Part shown: piece after piece, positions 1 through 7,772 of the stretch
How the letters are laid out: each line of letters begins with the position of its first letter
How positions within the stretch are numbered: the stretch's first letter is position 1
DNA from: an uncultured Acetatifactor sp.
Lineage (GTDB): Bacteria > Bacillota > Clostridia > Lachnospirales > Lachnospiraceae
Assembly (NCBI GenBank): GCA_934394665.1
Contig: CAKRRS010000031.1
Location: 1 to 29,281, forward strand
DNA length: 29,281 nt
Direction: 5' to 3'
Position numbers and translations under genes: made by a program
Notes under the pieces: model-generated
Told to the model about the DNA's origin: nothing
Seen by the model: the letters and a program-made list of their open reading frames with translations, nothing else
Database searches by the model: none

Positions 1-312
1 TGGTCTTTGTTTTCTTTGGTTCGGAATAGTGTGGTGCTGGCGGTCTATCTCTTGTTTTCGGTTGCTTGCTTCTTTACCGTACATGAGCATTATCTCCGGG
101 GATGCAGCAGCAGATCACAAGCGGATACCGAAAAGGTTTCTGCACTCAAAGTACCGGAAAAGCCCCTGCCGCCTTCCTCGATCCTCACGCTCTCTGCAGA
201 TGCAGAAATTGAAACGCCTGCGTCCATTGAAGATACCAACTGGCATGAGCTGCAGAATGCTTTCCGGACAAAAAAATCCTTACCGGAACTCTTGGCGGTA
301 TTGAAAAACTAG
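1..312 (+). pseudogene. N-terminal part of S1-domain protein, frame broken
   Basis: This frame is open from the window edge to a TAG at 310–312. Its last residues (around IEDTNWHELQNAFRTKK) read smoothly into the S1-domain protein that continues in another frame as ILTGTLGGIEKLETGG. The frame switch falls on seven consecutive A at 270–276, so the gene is either missing one A, carries a sequencing error in a homopolymer, or uses a -1 ribosomal frameshift (A AAA AAA lies in the correct phase). A hydrophobic stretch at the very start and a TTG at position 7 are not convincing as a true N-terminus; the start is probably outside the window or further damaged. I infer it is one gene with the next entry. 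Confidence 0.5.
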
Positions 313-359
313 AAACCGGCGGAACGATTGCGATTGTCTATTATAAAGAGCAGCGCATT

Positions 360-1073
360 GTGATTCCCTTGTCGGAAATGATGATAAACCTAAAAGAAGA
401 TGCCTCTTCAGACTACGGTGACATCATTAACCGCCAGAATAAGATTCTCGGCAATATGCTTGGATCCGAAATTGATTTTCTCATTAAAGGAATTGACAAT
501 AAAACCAGGTCCGTTGCTGCCAGCAGAAAAGATGCCATGCTTAAGAAACGGCAGATCTTCTATCTTCCTGATGCCAACGGAGTATCCCGGGTCTGCGAAG
601 GCCGTATCGTGCAAGCAAGAGTCCTTGCGGTCGCAGAAAAGACCGCGCATGTGGAGATCTTCGGTGTCGAATATTCGATTCCTGCAAGAGACCTCTCCTA
701 CGACTGGATGGGAGACGCCACGGATAGCTACCATATAGGGGACCAGATCCTTGTCCGCATCACACATGTTTCTGTTACTTCCGTATCAGACATTACTGTA
801 AAAGCAGATGTAAAGAGCGTTATCGGAAATGCCAGTGCTGAGAATCTTAAGAAATGTAAAGTCCAGGGAAAATATATCGGTACAGTTACGGATATTCACA
901 AAGGTACTGTCTTTATCCGTTTAAGTATCGGAGTCAATGCTGTCGCTCATAGCTGCTATGATTCCAGGCTTCCCGGAAAGAAAGACGAAGTAAGCTTTGT
1001 AGTCACCCGGATTGATTCGGAACGAAATGTAGCGGTTGGGCTGATTTCAAGAATCGTGAAACAAAATATTTGA
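360..1073 (+). CDS. S1-domain RNA-binding protein (main part)
   Basis: This is the main part of a protein with two S1-type OB-fold RNA-binding segments: one around EGRIVQARVLAVAEKTAHVE, the second around GKYIGTVTDIHKGTVFIRL, ending in VKQNI and TGA. It resembles the S1-like proteins related to ribosomal protein S1 that are common in Clostridia, some carried on mobile elements. The frame is open back to 249, and the homologous-looking sequence begins before the GTG at 360, so that GTG is only a nominal start; the real 5' part lies in another frame upstream. A role in binding RNA follows from the domain; the target is unknown. No operon partner is visible, and two hairpins follow the stop codon. 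Confidence 0.7.
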   Translation: MIPLSEMMINLKEDASSDYGDIINRQNKILGNMLGSEIDFLIKGIDNKTRSVAASRKDAMLKKRQIFYLPDANGVSRVCEGRIVQARVLAVAEKTAHVEIFGVEYSIPARDLSYDWMGDATDSYHIGDQILVRITHVSVTSVSDITVKADVKSVIGNASAENLKKCKVQGKYIGTVTDIHKGTVFIRLSIGVNAVAHSCYDSRLPGKKDEVSFVVTRIDSERNVAVGLISRIVKQNI

Positions 1074-1096
1074 GAGCCTTATCGAATCTCTCTTAC

Positions 1097-1118
1097 GTAA
1101 ACGCTCCATAGCGTTTAC
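1097..1118. other. Perfect 9-bp inverted repeat after S1 gene
   Basis: GTAAACGCT, four-base loop CCAT, then AGCGTTTAC: a perfect 9-bp hairpin 24 nt after the S1 stop codon. It is not followed by a T run, so it is more likely an RNA-stabilising hairpin or a protein site than an intrinsic terminator. Confidence 0.5.
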
Positions 1119-1152
1119 AATCTTACCGCTTTGATCCCAGTATTATCTAAAT

Positions 1153-1204
1153 TATATAAATCCCTGTCTCCTTAATAGGAAACAGGGATTTATATAGTAT
1201 TTTT
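1153..1204 (+). terminator. Strong rho-independent terminator
   Basis: TATATAAATCCCTGT (1153–1167) pairs perfectly with 1182–1196, and the stem continues inward for four more pairs after one mismatch. A TATTTTT tract follows at about 1199–1204. It ends the S1-gene transcript. The AT-rich outer stem could also serve transcripts from the other strand. The rest of 1205–1332 holds no gene that I can see. Confidence 0.8.
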
Positions 1205-1332
1205 CTCTAACAAATAAAGTATTTATTTGTCATATACAGGAAACTATTAATTAAAGGAAAAGAGCATTGGGGGTTACAATCGAGATAATAAATCCCCTAT
1301 AGTTCCCATTTTCAATCTTATCACTCAACATC

Positions 1333-1854
1333 TCAATATTTGAGCGTTCTCATTATGGTTTCAAATTCTAATTCCTCATTTTCATCCAACAGTTGTGCGC
1401 AAAACAAAACTTCATTCTTAGAAAATCCAAAATACCATATTTCATCCTTTGGAGGAGTTGCTCCATTTTCGACCTCTGCAGCACTTAATTCCCATGCAAC
1501 TATAAGTTTTTGAATTTTTTCTTCTTTCCTACCTAATTGTAACTCACTACTGCTCTTTAGTTCTGCATGCTGACCTAAATATACTTGCACAAATTTATCT
1601 GCTGTTGTTTCCCGATCAATCCATGATGATTCTGCAAATTTTGAAATTTCCACATCTGCTATTTCCTGATCTTGATATAATAATATGAAATTGGCATAAT
1701 CATCTCTAATATCAATTCCATTTATTGTCCAACCATCATCCGGTGTCCATGATGCAATATTATTAATTGGCTCTGTTTTACTTTTACAGCTTACTAAGCT
1801 CAAACATAAAATTGCAATAACGAAGATCAGTTTTTGTTTATATCTATTCTTCAT
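1333..1854 (-). CDS. Hypothetical lipoprotein
   Basis: A 173-residue protein with a classical lipoprotein signal: charged MKNRYKQK, a hydrophobic core, and the lipobox LVSC with Cys23 as the likely lipidated residue. It is therefore expected to be anchored on the outer face of the cytoplasmic membrane. The mature part is acidic, contains two Trp-rich stretches (ASWTPDDGW, ESSWIDRE) and ends with an ETIMRTLKY motif of a kind seen in small secreted beta-sandwich lipoproteins; I do not recognise a named family. Its ATG overlaps the TGA of the upstream gene (ATGA at 1851–1854), so the two are almost certainly translationally coupled and functionally paired. No terminator is clear downstream. Confidence 0.7.
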   Translation of the reverse strand: MKNRYKQKLIFVIAILCLSLVSCKSKTEPINNIASWTPDDGWTINGIDIRDDYANFILLYQDQEIADVEISKFAESSWIDRETTADKFVQVYLGQHAELKSSSELQLGRKEEKIQKLIVAWELSAAEVENGATPPKDEIWYFGFSKNEVLFCAQLLDENEELEFETIMRTLKY

Positions 1855-2621
1855 AACTTAGCAGTACAGCCTCCTGTTATTTGGGATATCTTTAATATTC
1901 CTTTTTCCGTTACATGCTTTTCCCAGTCATTTTCTGTCAATATCTCTAGCGGTAATAATCTCTGTGGACCGTTTTCATCCTCTTCATATCCCCAGGAGTA
2001 TCCGCCCAGAAATTTCAGTTTATTGCTATTCATGCGGGAGGGCAGATCTACTAGATAGGTATAAGCTGTCCATTTCAAATGTCTACACCCAGCCAAATTA
2101 CAACAGGGAGCATCAAATATTTCTGCCGGATAACCATACGCAAAATATGGATTCCCTTTTTCCAGATTATCATCACTGACATCTATGGAAAGCTCTCTGT
2201 TTTCCCCATGATTTTCAATTCTTTCCACGAATTGAATAAATCCACAGGATCTCCGATAACCGGTCGCATTCATATGTTCAAAGTAACCATACATTACCGG
2301 ATAACCTGTGCAACATATTTTATCTATCGGAAATCCATGAAGGGCATCATAGCCAATTTCCCTGGGATCTGTGCCTTGTTTGTATTCTACTGTAAGCATT
2401 TCTTCTATGCCATGGAGTGTAAAAGGAATTGTTACTATGCTCTTCAGCGCGCGATACACTTCTTCATGTGTCATTCTTTCGTTACTATTTTCTGCCAGCA
2501 AATCTGCCTCGTCTAATGCTTGTTCCACGGTAAATCCAGTATCTTCCATAATGTTTTTCACATTGACCGCCTGCTTTTCCCTTACATATTCCTTTGCATA
2601 TTCCTCTACTGCTTCACTCAT
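1851..2621 (-). CDS. Hypothetical cysteine-rich protein
   Basis: A 256-residue protein of unknown function with no signal peptide and no membrane segment, so probably cytoplasmic. The first 90 residues are acidic and helical. The remainder is rich in Cys, Tyr, Trp and Gly, with clusters KICCTGYPVM, YRRSCGF and APCCNLAGC that could bind a metal such as zinc. It ends four bases into the following lipoprotein gene. The gene is AT-rich relative to the housekeeping genes further right and sits next to a toxin–antitoxin pair, which suggests an accessory, acquired segment. I cannot name a family; a paired effector and lipoprotein partner is conceivable but is speculation. Confidence 0.65.
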   Translation of the reverse strand: MSEAVEEYAKEYVREKQAVNVKNIMEDTGFTVEQALDEADLLAENSNERMTHEEVYRALKSIVTIPFTLHGIEEMLTVEYKQGTDPREIGYDALHGFPIDKICCTGYPVMYGYFEHMNATGYRRSCGFIQFVERIENHGENRELSIDVSDDNLEKGNPYFAYGYPAEIFDAPCCNLAGCRHLKWTAYTYLVDLPSRMNSNKLKFLGGYSWGYEEDENGPQRLLPLEILTENDWEKHVTEKGILKISQITGGCTAKL

Positions 2622-2777
2622 GATATCATACTCTCCATTCTACTCCTCCACTACAGGCAAGTTCTTTTTCACTTTCTGCACTACCATTTTATCACATTAA
2701 TCTTTTGATTACACATTTTTCATTTCATTACAATTCACATTGAACATCATTAAAATTATTGAATAAAATTCAATCCC

Positions 2778-2806
2778 TTGACATATAATTATATTATAAT
2801 TATAAT
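2778..2806 (+). promoter_or_regulatory. Consensus sigma-A promoter and AT-palindromic operator of brnTA
   Basis: A perfect -35 TTGACA (2778–2783), a 17-bp spacer and a perfect -10 TATAAT (2801–2806). Transcription should begin six to seven bases downstream, at about 2812–2813, which is the first base of the brnT ATG. The spacer and -10 consist of overlapping ATTATAAT and ATAATTAT palindromes, a plausible operator for the ribbon-helix-helix antitoxin BrnA, which autorepresses in this family. Confidence 0.75.
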
Positions 2807-2812
2807 TTAATT

Positions 2813-3112
2813 ATGAAAGGTATTAGTTTTGAATGGGATGATAATAAAGCAGCCATCAACGAGGCAAAACATCACATCACATTTTCAGAAGCCAGCACTG
2901 TATTTTCGGATGAAAATGCCATTTTGTTTGACGATCCCAATCATTCACAAGAGGAAGAAAGGTTTATGATGTTGGGGCTAAGCGATCATGCAAAAATGTT
3001 AATTGTATGTCATTGTTATCGCGGTATGGATGATGTTATTCGTATTATCTCTGCCAGAAAAGCAACCAAGAATGAAACAACTCAATACTACAAAATTAAC
3101 GAAAGGTGGTAA
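2813..3112 (+). CDS. brnT: BrnT-family toxin (RelE-like ribonuclease)
   Basis: A 99-residue protein with the BrnT signature: FEWDDNKAAINEAKHHITF at the N-terminus, the central FSDENAILFDDPNHS segment, and the C-terminal IRIISARKATKNE motif. BrnT toxins are RelE-fold ribonucleases that cleave cellular RNA and stop translation until neutralised by BrnA. Length and motif order match intact family members. The ATG at 2813 has no Shine–Dalgarno sequence in front of it and coincides with the predicted transcription start, so the message is probably leaderless. The antitoxin gene begins four bases after its TAA, and the end of brnT carries the antitoxin's ribosome-binding site (AAAGGTGG). Confidence 0.9.
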   Translation: MKGISFEWDDNKAAINEAKHHITFSEASTVFSDENAILFDDPNHSQEEERFMMLGLSDHAKMLIVCHCYRGMDDVIRIISARKATKNETTQYYKINERW

Positions 3113-3116
3113 GTCA

Positions 3117-3332
3117 ATGGAAAAAGAATACGATATCGAAAAATTAAATCCCAGAAAAAATCCCTATGCAAAGCGTGTAAAAAAGCAGATTACTATTAAC
3201 ATTGATGGTGATACCATTGATTTCTTCAAGGCAAAATCAGAAAAATGTGGTATTCCCTATCAAACACTAATTAATCTGTATTTGTCAGATTGCAAAGAGC
3301 AAAACAGAGAATTGGAATTAAAATGGAACTAG
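3117..3332 (+). CDS. brnA: BrnA-family antitoxin
   Basis: A 71-residue antitoxin. The C-terminal half (KKQITINIDGDTIDFFKAKS and then IPYQTLINLYLSD) is the ribbon-helix-helix DNA-binding motif typical of BrnA/CopG-type antitoxins. The N-terminal part, rich in Lys, Asn and Pro, should wrap the BrnT toxin. The ATG at 3117 is preceded by AAAGGTGG at a good distance, whereas the longer open frame running back to 3003 overlaps brnT and lacks a ribosome-binding site. BrnA should neutralise BrnT and repress the shared promoter. Toxin first, antitoxin second is the normal order in this family. Confidence 0.9.
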   Translation: MEKEYDIEKLNPRKNPYAKRVKKQITINIDGDTIDFFKAKSEKCGIPYQTLINLYLSDCKEQNRELELKWN

Positions 3333-3343
3333 CCCAACATTGT

Positions 3344-3380
3344 ACAAGGATGTCAGCAATGCCGACATTCTTGTTTGTTT
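3344..3380 (+). terminator. Terminator of brnTA
   Basis: ACAAGGATGTC (3344–3354) pairs with GACATTCTTGT (3364–3374) with one G–T pair, plus two inner pairs around an AAT loop. A T-rich tail TTTGTTTATA follows. It lies 12 nt after the brnA stop codon. Confidence 0.7.
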
Positions 3381-3395
3381 ATATAGGATAAATTC

Positions 3396-3434
3396 AAAAA
3401 TAGGAGAAACGCTGTAAAATCAACGTTTCTCCTA
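3396..3434 (-). terminator. Terminator of the tRNA operon
   Basis: On the minus strand, TAGGAGAAACG (3434–3424) pairs perfectly over 11 bp with CGTTTCTCCTA (3411–3401), followed by TTTTT (complement of 3396–3400). It lies 12 nt beyond the 3' end of tRNA-Leu. Confidence 0.8.
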
Positions 3435-3446
3435 CTCTTAAATTGA

Positions 3447-3530
3447 TGCTGGTGGCCGGACTTGAACCGGCACGGGATTGCTCCCGAGGGATTTTAAGTC
3501 CCTTGCGTCTGCCTATTCCGCCACACCAGC
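3447..3530 (-). tRNA. tRNA-Leu (anticodon UAA)
   Basis: An 84-nt tRNA on the minus strand. The acceptor stem GCTGGTG (5' end at 3530) pairs with CACCAGC at the 3' end, with discriminator A at 3447. The anticodon stem-loop GGGACTTAAAATCCC shows anticodon UAA. The T-loop GGTTCAAGTCC is intact. A long variable arm (CGGGAGCAATCCCG) confirms a class II leucine tRNA. No CCA is encoded, so the CCA-adding enzyme at 18158–19498 must complete it. Confidence 0.95.
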
Positions 3531-3603
3531 GGACGCATTGCGTTATACTCTACTGCATGGACTTACGCGCTAAGCACTGTTCCATTAAGCTCATCAACGC
3601 AAA

Positions 3604-3685
3604 TGGATGGAGGTGGATTCGAACCACCGAAGCAAATTGCAGCAGATTTACAGTCTGTCCCCTTTGGCCACTCGGGAATCCATCC
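3604..3685 (-). tRNA. tRNA-Tyr (anticodon GUA)
   Basis: An 82-nt tRNA on the minus strand. GGATGGA (5' end at 3685) pairs with TCCATCC, with discriminator A at 3604. The anticodon stem-loop CAGACTGTAAATCTG shows anticodon GUA. The long variable arm (TGCAATTTGCTTC region) is characteristic of bacterial tyrosine tRNA, and the T-loop GGTTCGAATCC is intact. It lies 73 bp upstream of tRNA-Leu and is read first from the shared promoter. No CCA is encoded. Confidence 0.95.
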
Positions 3686-3716
3686 ATGTCAGGCAAAAGT
3701 GCCTTAACAATGTGAA

Positions 3717-3745
3717 ATTGTAGCATATGTTCACACAAATTGCAA
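3717..3745 (-). promoter_or_regulatory. Promoter of tRNA-Tyr/tRNA-Leu operon
   Basis: On the minus strand, -35 TTGCAA (3745–3740), a 17-bp spacer and -10 TACAAT (3722–3717). The predicted start at about 3710 lies some 25 nt ahead of the mature tRNA-Tyr. Confidence 0.7.
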
Positions 3746-3756
3746 GATGTTTTTTG

Positions 3757-5619
3757 TTATTTCTCCATATAATATAAAAAGAAGGGGTACTGTGACAGTT
3801 GCATCTGTCCGTAATCTGTGACCTGATAGCCGTTCTGTTCTAATTCTGCAATAGCATCTCCGCCCATGGCATCCGGTGTAAAATACCAGAAGCTGTCAGC
3901 TTCAGCCTGTCTATAGTCGCCATTTACAATTTCGTTATCCGGATAGTAATAATACAATACGGTCCAACCCAGATGTTTTACACCATTGGTGACCATTTTG
4001 GTATCCTGTGTGGGCGTTCCGATCAGGTCGAGTGTCTTATCGGTCTCTGTCTTCTGCTGTTCGTAGCTGTCATAACATTCCCCGTAGTTTTGGATTCCCA
4101 TGCCAAACATGATTCCGAGGAATACCACCAGAATCACTCTGCCCAAAAGCTCTAATCCCTTCCAGGATTGCTTTTCCAATAAAGCCAACAGTTCCAGCAC
4201 TCTGCTGCTGCCGATCACCAGCATTACAATCGCAACCGCACTTAATGGATAGAGATATCTCTGTGCCAGCATCGGTGCCATCACAACACTCAACAGATAT
4301 GCAAAAACAAGTGTTCCAAGAATCGTGCATGCTCCCACAGCCATCGCATAGGTTTTGTCCGACCAATGTTTCACCGTCGGTTTCCGCAGGCAGACGCGGT
4401 TGTTCTCCCCCATGGCAAAAAAGGAGGAATCAGCCACCAGTATAACCAGTAAAAACAGCAACAGCAAAGGAAATACCACGACATTCATTCTCCTGCCGCC
4501 CATGACGATTTCCAGACTCTTATCCAGTCCCAGAATCTCCGTCATCCACCAGCCTCTGCTGACATTTTTTAATCCGGCATAGAAGAAATACAGCCAGGGC
4601 GCATAACCGATAAAAAACGCGATAATCGCCAGCACGCCTTTGATCCATGCTTTCCCACGATATTTGATCCACACTGCCACACCGGTGAAAAACATCATAA
4701 TTCCCACAGCCACCAGCGCATAATAATGCGAATATGCCGCGCCCAGTGCCCACAGTACCATACCGACCCAGGTTTTCCTGCTGCCATCGGCAATGATCCG
4801 ATAAGAACAGTAAAAGCATCCCATGACACATAAGAACGCAAGCGCATACATGCGGACTTCCAGATTGTACTCCAGGCAAGCCTGTCCCAGACCGGAGATC
4901 ATTACAAAAAATGCAGCCGGAAGCATGCCGAAATGTTTCCGCACAAATGTCAACGCCAGCACAATGCCAATCACAAACGGCACCAGAGATGCCAGATGGA
5001 ACACCGGCACCGTAAATCCAAACAGTGTTCCGAATAATTTCAGCCAGTAATAATACAGGGGCGGATGGTTGTCCCAATAATATAATACCTGTAAGATACC
5101 GGACATGCTTTTTGCGGCTGTATTGGCAGAAAAAGCTTCATCGCCCCACAGCACACGGTCGGACATCATACTGAAGTTCAGACACACTACCAGCACTGTC
5201 AAAGCCAGTCCAACGATTGGGGCTATGTACTTACACAGGACATTCCATACGCCGCTGCCCGTGATTTTATTCACGATTCCATGAATTTTTTCATATTTTC
5301 CGGCCTTGGTCTCTTCTACGAACAGCGTCGCGATCGCATACGTCAGCATGAGTACAATCTCAAAAACAAGAACCTTTCCGGCATATTCTCCGGATTCCAT
5401 TACTTTCCGCCAGATCGTATTGCCGTCGTCACTGATCAACGTCAGCAATATCTGAGAGATAAACACCATATAGGTCAGGCAGGACAGATACCGAAGGAAC
5501 CACTGTCCCTTATTGTTGACCGCATTCCATGTTTCTCTTCCGTTCTTTTTTAAAAGGTATTGCCGCCAGACCACAATGGGTACCAGCGGCAACAGCAGGG
5601 TGATGATGATGGTAAACAT
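3757..5619 (-). CDS. GT-C fold membrane glycosyltransferase (family 39/ArnT-like)
   Basis: A 620-residue protein with roughly a dozen hydrophobic helices. A luminal-type acidic loop WGDEAFSANTAAK places Asp160-Glu161 after an early membrane helix, and it is followed by YYWDNHPPLYYYWLKLFG. This D-E motif plus HPP pattern is the active-site signature of GT-C transferases of the PMT/ArnT/GT39 group, which use polyprenyl-phosphate sugars as donors and work on the outer face of the membrane. The hydrophilic C-terminal segment (about residues 530–620) would also be outside. The acceptor is unknown. The ATG at 5619 has GAGGAT in front of it. The gene begins 50 bp after the GH13 gene on the same strand, so co-transcription is likely. 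Confidence 0.8.
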   Translation of the reverse strand: MFTIIITLLLPLVPIVVWRQYLLKKNGRETWNAVNNKGQWFLRYLSCLTYMVFISQILLTLISDDGNTIWRKVMESGEYAGKVLVFEIVLMLTYAIATLFVEETKAGKYEKIHGIVNKITGSGVWNVLCKYIAPIVGLALTVLVVCLNFSMMSDRVLWGDEAFSANTAAKSMSGILQVLYYWDNHPPLYYYWLKLFGTLFGFTVPVFHLASLVPFVIGIVLALTFVRKHFGMLPAAFFVMISGLGQACLEYNLEVRMYALAFLCVMGCFYCSYRIIADGSRKTWVGMVLWALGAAYSHYYALVAVGIMMFFTGVAVWIKYRGKAWIKGVLAIIAFFIGYAPWLYFFYAGLKNVSRGWWMTEILGLDKSLEIVMGGRRMNVVVFPLLLLFLLVILVADSSFFAMGENNRVCLRKPTVKHWSDKTYAMAVGACTILGTLVFAYLLSVVMAPMLAQRYLYPLSAVAIVMLVIGSSRVLELLALLEKQSWKGLELLGRVILVVFLGIMFGMGIQNYGECYDSYEQQKTETDKTLDLIGTPTQDTKMVTNGVKHLGWTVLYYYYPDNEIVNGDYRQAEADSFWYFTPDAMGGDAIAELEQNGYQVTDYGQMQLSQYPFFLYYMEK

Positions 5620-5669
5620 CTAATATCCTCTCTGTCTTTCGTAATTTGTAACTATTCAGAGCCATGTGG

Positions 5670-7772
5670 CTACGCCTCTACGTACTTCAAAATCGTAGCG
5701 GACGTCTGGGGCAGCTCGATCAGGATCTTGCCTGCCTTGATCTCATATTCCGCGCCTTCCATGCAATAACCGTCATCTCTGGACTGTAAGATCACTTTCA
5801 TCTTACCGGTCTTGGGCGTACCAATCTCCCACACATGGATTTCCTTGGTGATCGGATGATTATTGTTATTGATCAGAACCGCACACTGACCTTTCCGGTT
5901 AAAACGACCATAGGAAATAAAATTATAATCGCTTTCCAACATTTTCAAAGATCCGCTGCGCAGCTCTTCATTTTCACGACGCAGGCGGATAATATCTTTG
6001 TGGAAGGATAAAAGTACCTGATCTTCATGCCCCCAGGGATAAGTTCTCCGGTTATCGGGATCCGTGAATCCGCAGACACCTGCCTCGTCGCCGTAATAGA
6101 TCGTAGGTGCACCCGTCCATGTCATCTGGATCACAACACCTTCCCGGAAGACCGCTTTATTAATACCCTGTTCCGCAGCCTGGGGACCCAGTGTATTGGT
6201 ACGTCCCACCTTATGGTTTGTTCTCGTCAGAAAACGGGAATGGTCATGGTTGGACAGTTCATTCATTGCCACCTGCCAGCTGGGCATGGAGAAACTGGAG
6301 GTATGATGCCGCATAGCACCCCAGAAGCTCTCGGAATTGCCGAGCAGATCCTCCCGGTAGTCATCACTGTGTTTCTCCATACCGGTCAGAAACCAGGTCA
6401 CGGGCTCCATGAATGCATCGTAGTTCATAACGGTATCCCATTCATTTCCCTGTAACCAGTCTCTGGTGTTGCCGTAATGCTCTGCCAGAATAATGGCTTC
6501 CGGATTGGCCTCTTTTACCGCTTTCCGGAATTCCTGCCAGAAATGATGGTTGAACTCCTGGCTATGTCCCAGATCAGCAGCCACATCCAGTCTCCATCCG
6601 TCTACATTATAAGGCGGAGATACCCATTTTTTCGCCACATGAAGGACATAGTCCATCAGTTCCTGCGAGCCTTCATAATTCAGCTTCGGCAGGGTATCGT
6701 GTCCCCACCAGCCGTCGTAGGAATTATTATAAGGCCATGCCGCCTGATTGTGGAAATCAAAATAATTCCGGTAAGGGCTGTCTGCGCTGACATAAGCGCC
6801 TTTCTCATAGCCTTCCGCATTTTCATAAATGCGCTCTTTGTCCATCCATTTATTAAAGGATCCACAGTGGTTGAAGACACCGTCGAGGATGACACGCATG
6901 CCTCTGTGATGTGCCTCTGCCACCACCTGTGCAAACAGTTCGTTGCTTGCCTCCAGATTCGCCTTGTTGGTCACACGGTCGATATAGCGGGAAGCAAACC
7001 GGTTCTCACGCTGTCCGTCGGGAAGCAGGTCTCCTTCATCACTGACGATTTTCCCAAGATGGGGATCAATATAGTCATAGTCCTGGATATCATACTTATG
7101 ATTGGATGGGGAGACAAACAGTGGGTTAAAGTAAATGACCTCTACGCCCAGATTCTGCAGGTAGTCCATCTTGTCCAACACACCCTGCAAGTCGCCGCCA
7201 TAGAACTCGCGGACGTCCATCTGTGCCGGATAACGTCCCCAATCCTCTACACGGTGTACCGGTTCCCCGATGTAACAGTACTCATTGGTAAGCACATCAT
7301 TGGAAGGATCTCCGTTGCAGAAACGATCCGTATAAATCTGGTACATGACCGCACCCTTTGCCCAGTCCGGTGTATGGAATCCGGGAATAATGATAAAGTC
7401 ATAATATTCATTGACTTCCTGTACCAGACCTCTCATATCGTAGATGCCTGTGATCCTGCCGGTCTGCACTTCAAAATAATAAGACACCTTCTGATCATCC
7501 AGCCGCATGACATAAGCGTAATAGTCAAAGTCATTATTGCTCTCCACACGTACCATGAGGTGTTTCTGACCGCCGCTTACCAGAAAAATTCTGTCCACGT
7601 TATTCCTGGCGGTGCGGAAACGGATCGTCACCTCGGAAAAACATGCCGGCTCTTCCGGGATCACATATTCCCCACCGGTATCGGTAAAAAGCGCTCTCCT
7701 GTTAAATACGGGTCTCATGGCCGCGATATATTGCTGATTATATTCCGTACGACGTAATAGCTCCAGATCCAT
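5670..7772 (-). CDS. Intracellular GH13 alpha-glucanase (neopullulanase/cyclomaltodextrinase-like)
   Basis: A 700-residue glycoside hydrolase family 13 enzyme. An N-terminal beta-sandwich (about 1–130) precedes the TIM barrel. All four GH13 regions are visible: DGVFNH (297–302), GWRLD with nucleophile Asp396, ILAEHYG with acid/base Glu431, and SNHDHSR with transition-state Asp510. An N-terminal domain and MYQIYTDRFCNGDPSND resemble neopullulanase, cyclomaltodextrinase and maltogenic amylase. There is no signal peptide, so it should degrade imported maltodextrins in the cytoplasm. It is followed by a membrane glycosyltransferase, with no transporter next to it. A weak promoter (TTGACA, 15-bp spacer, TATAGA) lies at 7833–7807. 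Exact specificity cannot be told from the sequence. Confidence 0.9.
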   Translation of the reverse strand: MDLELLRRTEYNQQYIAAMRPVFNRRALFTDTGGEYVIPEEPACFSEVTIRFRTARNNVDRIFLVSGGQKHLMVRVESNNDFDYYAYVMRLDDQKVSYYFEVQTGRITGIYDMRGLVQEVNEYYDFIIIPGFHTPDWAKGAVMYQIYTDRFCNGDPSNDVLTNEYCYIGEPVHRVEDWGRYPAQMDVREFYGGDLQGVLDKMDYLQNLGVEVIYFNPLFVSPSNHKYDIQDYDYIDPHLGKIVSDEGDLLPDGQRENRFASRYIDRVTNKANLEASNELFAQVVAEAHHRGMRVILDGVFNHCGSFNKWMDKERIYENAEGYEKGAYVSADSPYRNYFDFHNQAAWPYNNSYDGWWGHDTLPKLNYEGSQELMDYVLHVAKKWVSPPYNVDGWRLDVAADLGHSQEFNHHFWQEFRKAVKEANPEAIILAEHYGNTRDWLQGNEWDTVMNYDAFMEPVTWFLTGMEKHSDDYREDLLGNSESFWGAMRHHTSSFSMPSWQVAMNELSNHDHSRFLTRTNHKVGRTNTLGPQAAEQGINKAVFREGVVIQMTWTGAPTIYYGDEAGVCGFTDPDNRRTYPWGHEDQVLLSFHKDIIRLRRENEELRSGSLKMLESDYNFISYGRFNRKGQCAVLINNNNHPITKEIHVWEIGTPKTGKMKVILQSRDDGYCMEGAEYEIKAGKILIELPQTSATILKYVEA

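Noticed and set aside
408..767. Minus-strand frame inside the S1 gene
   Set aside because: It is antisense to clear S1-domain coding sequence and has no ribosome-binding site.
3443..3738. Open frames across the tRNA region on both strands
   Set aside because: Both tRNAs fold completely in this interval, so the frames are accidental.
6477..7757. Long plus-strand open frame (426 codons) opposite the GH13 gene
   Set aside because: It mirrors the GH13 coding sequence, whose four catalytic motifs are all intact on the minus strand; its product has no recognisable domain and no ribosome-binding site.
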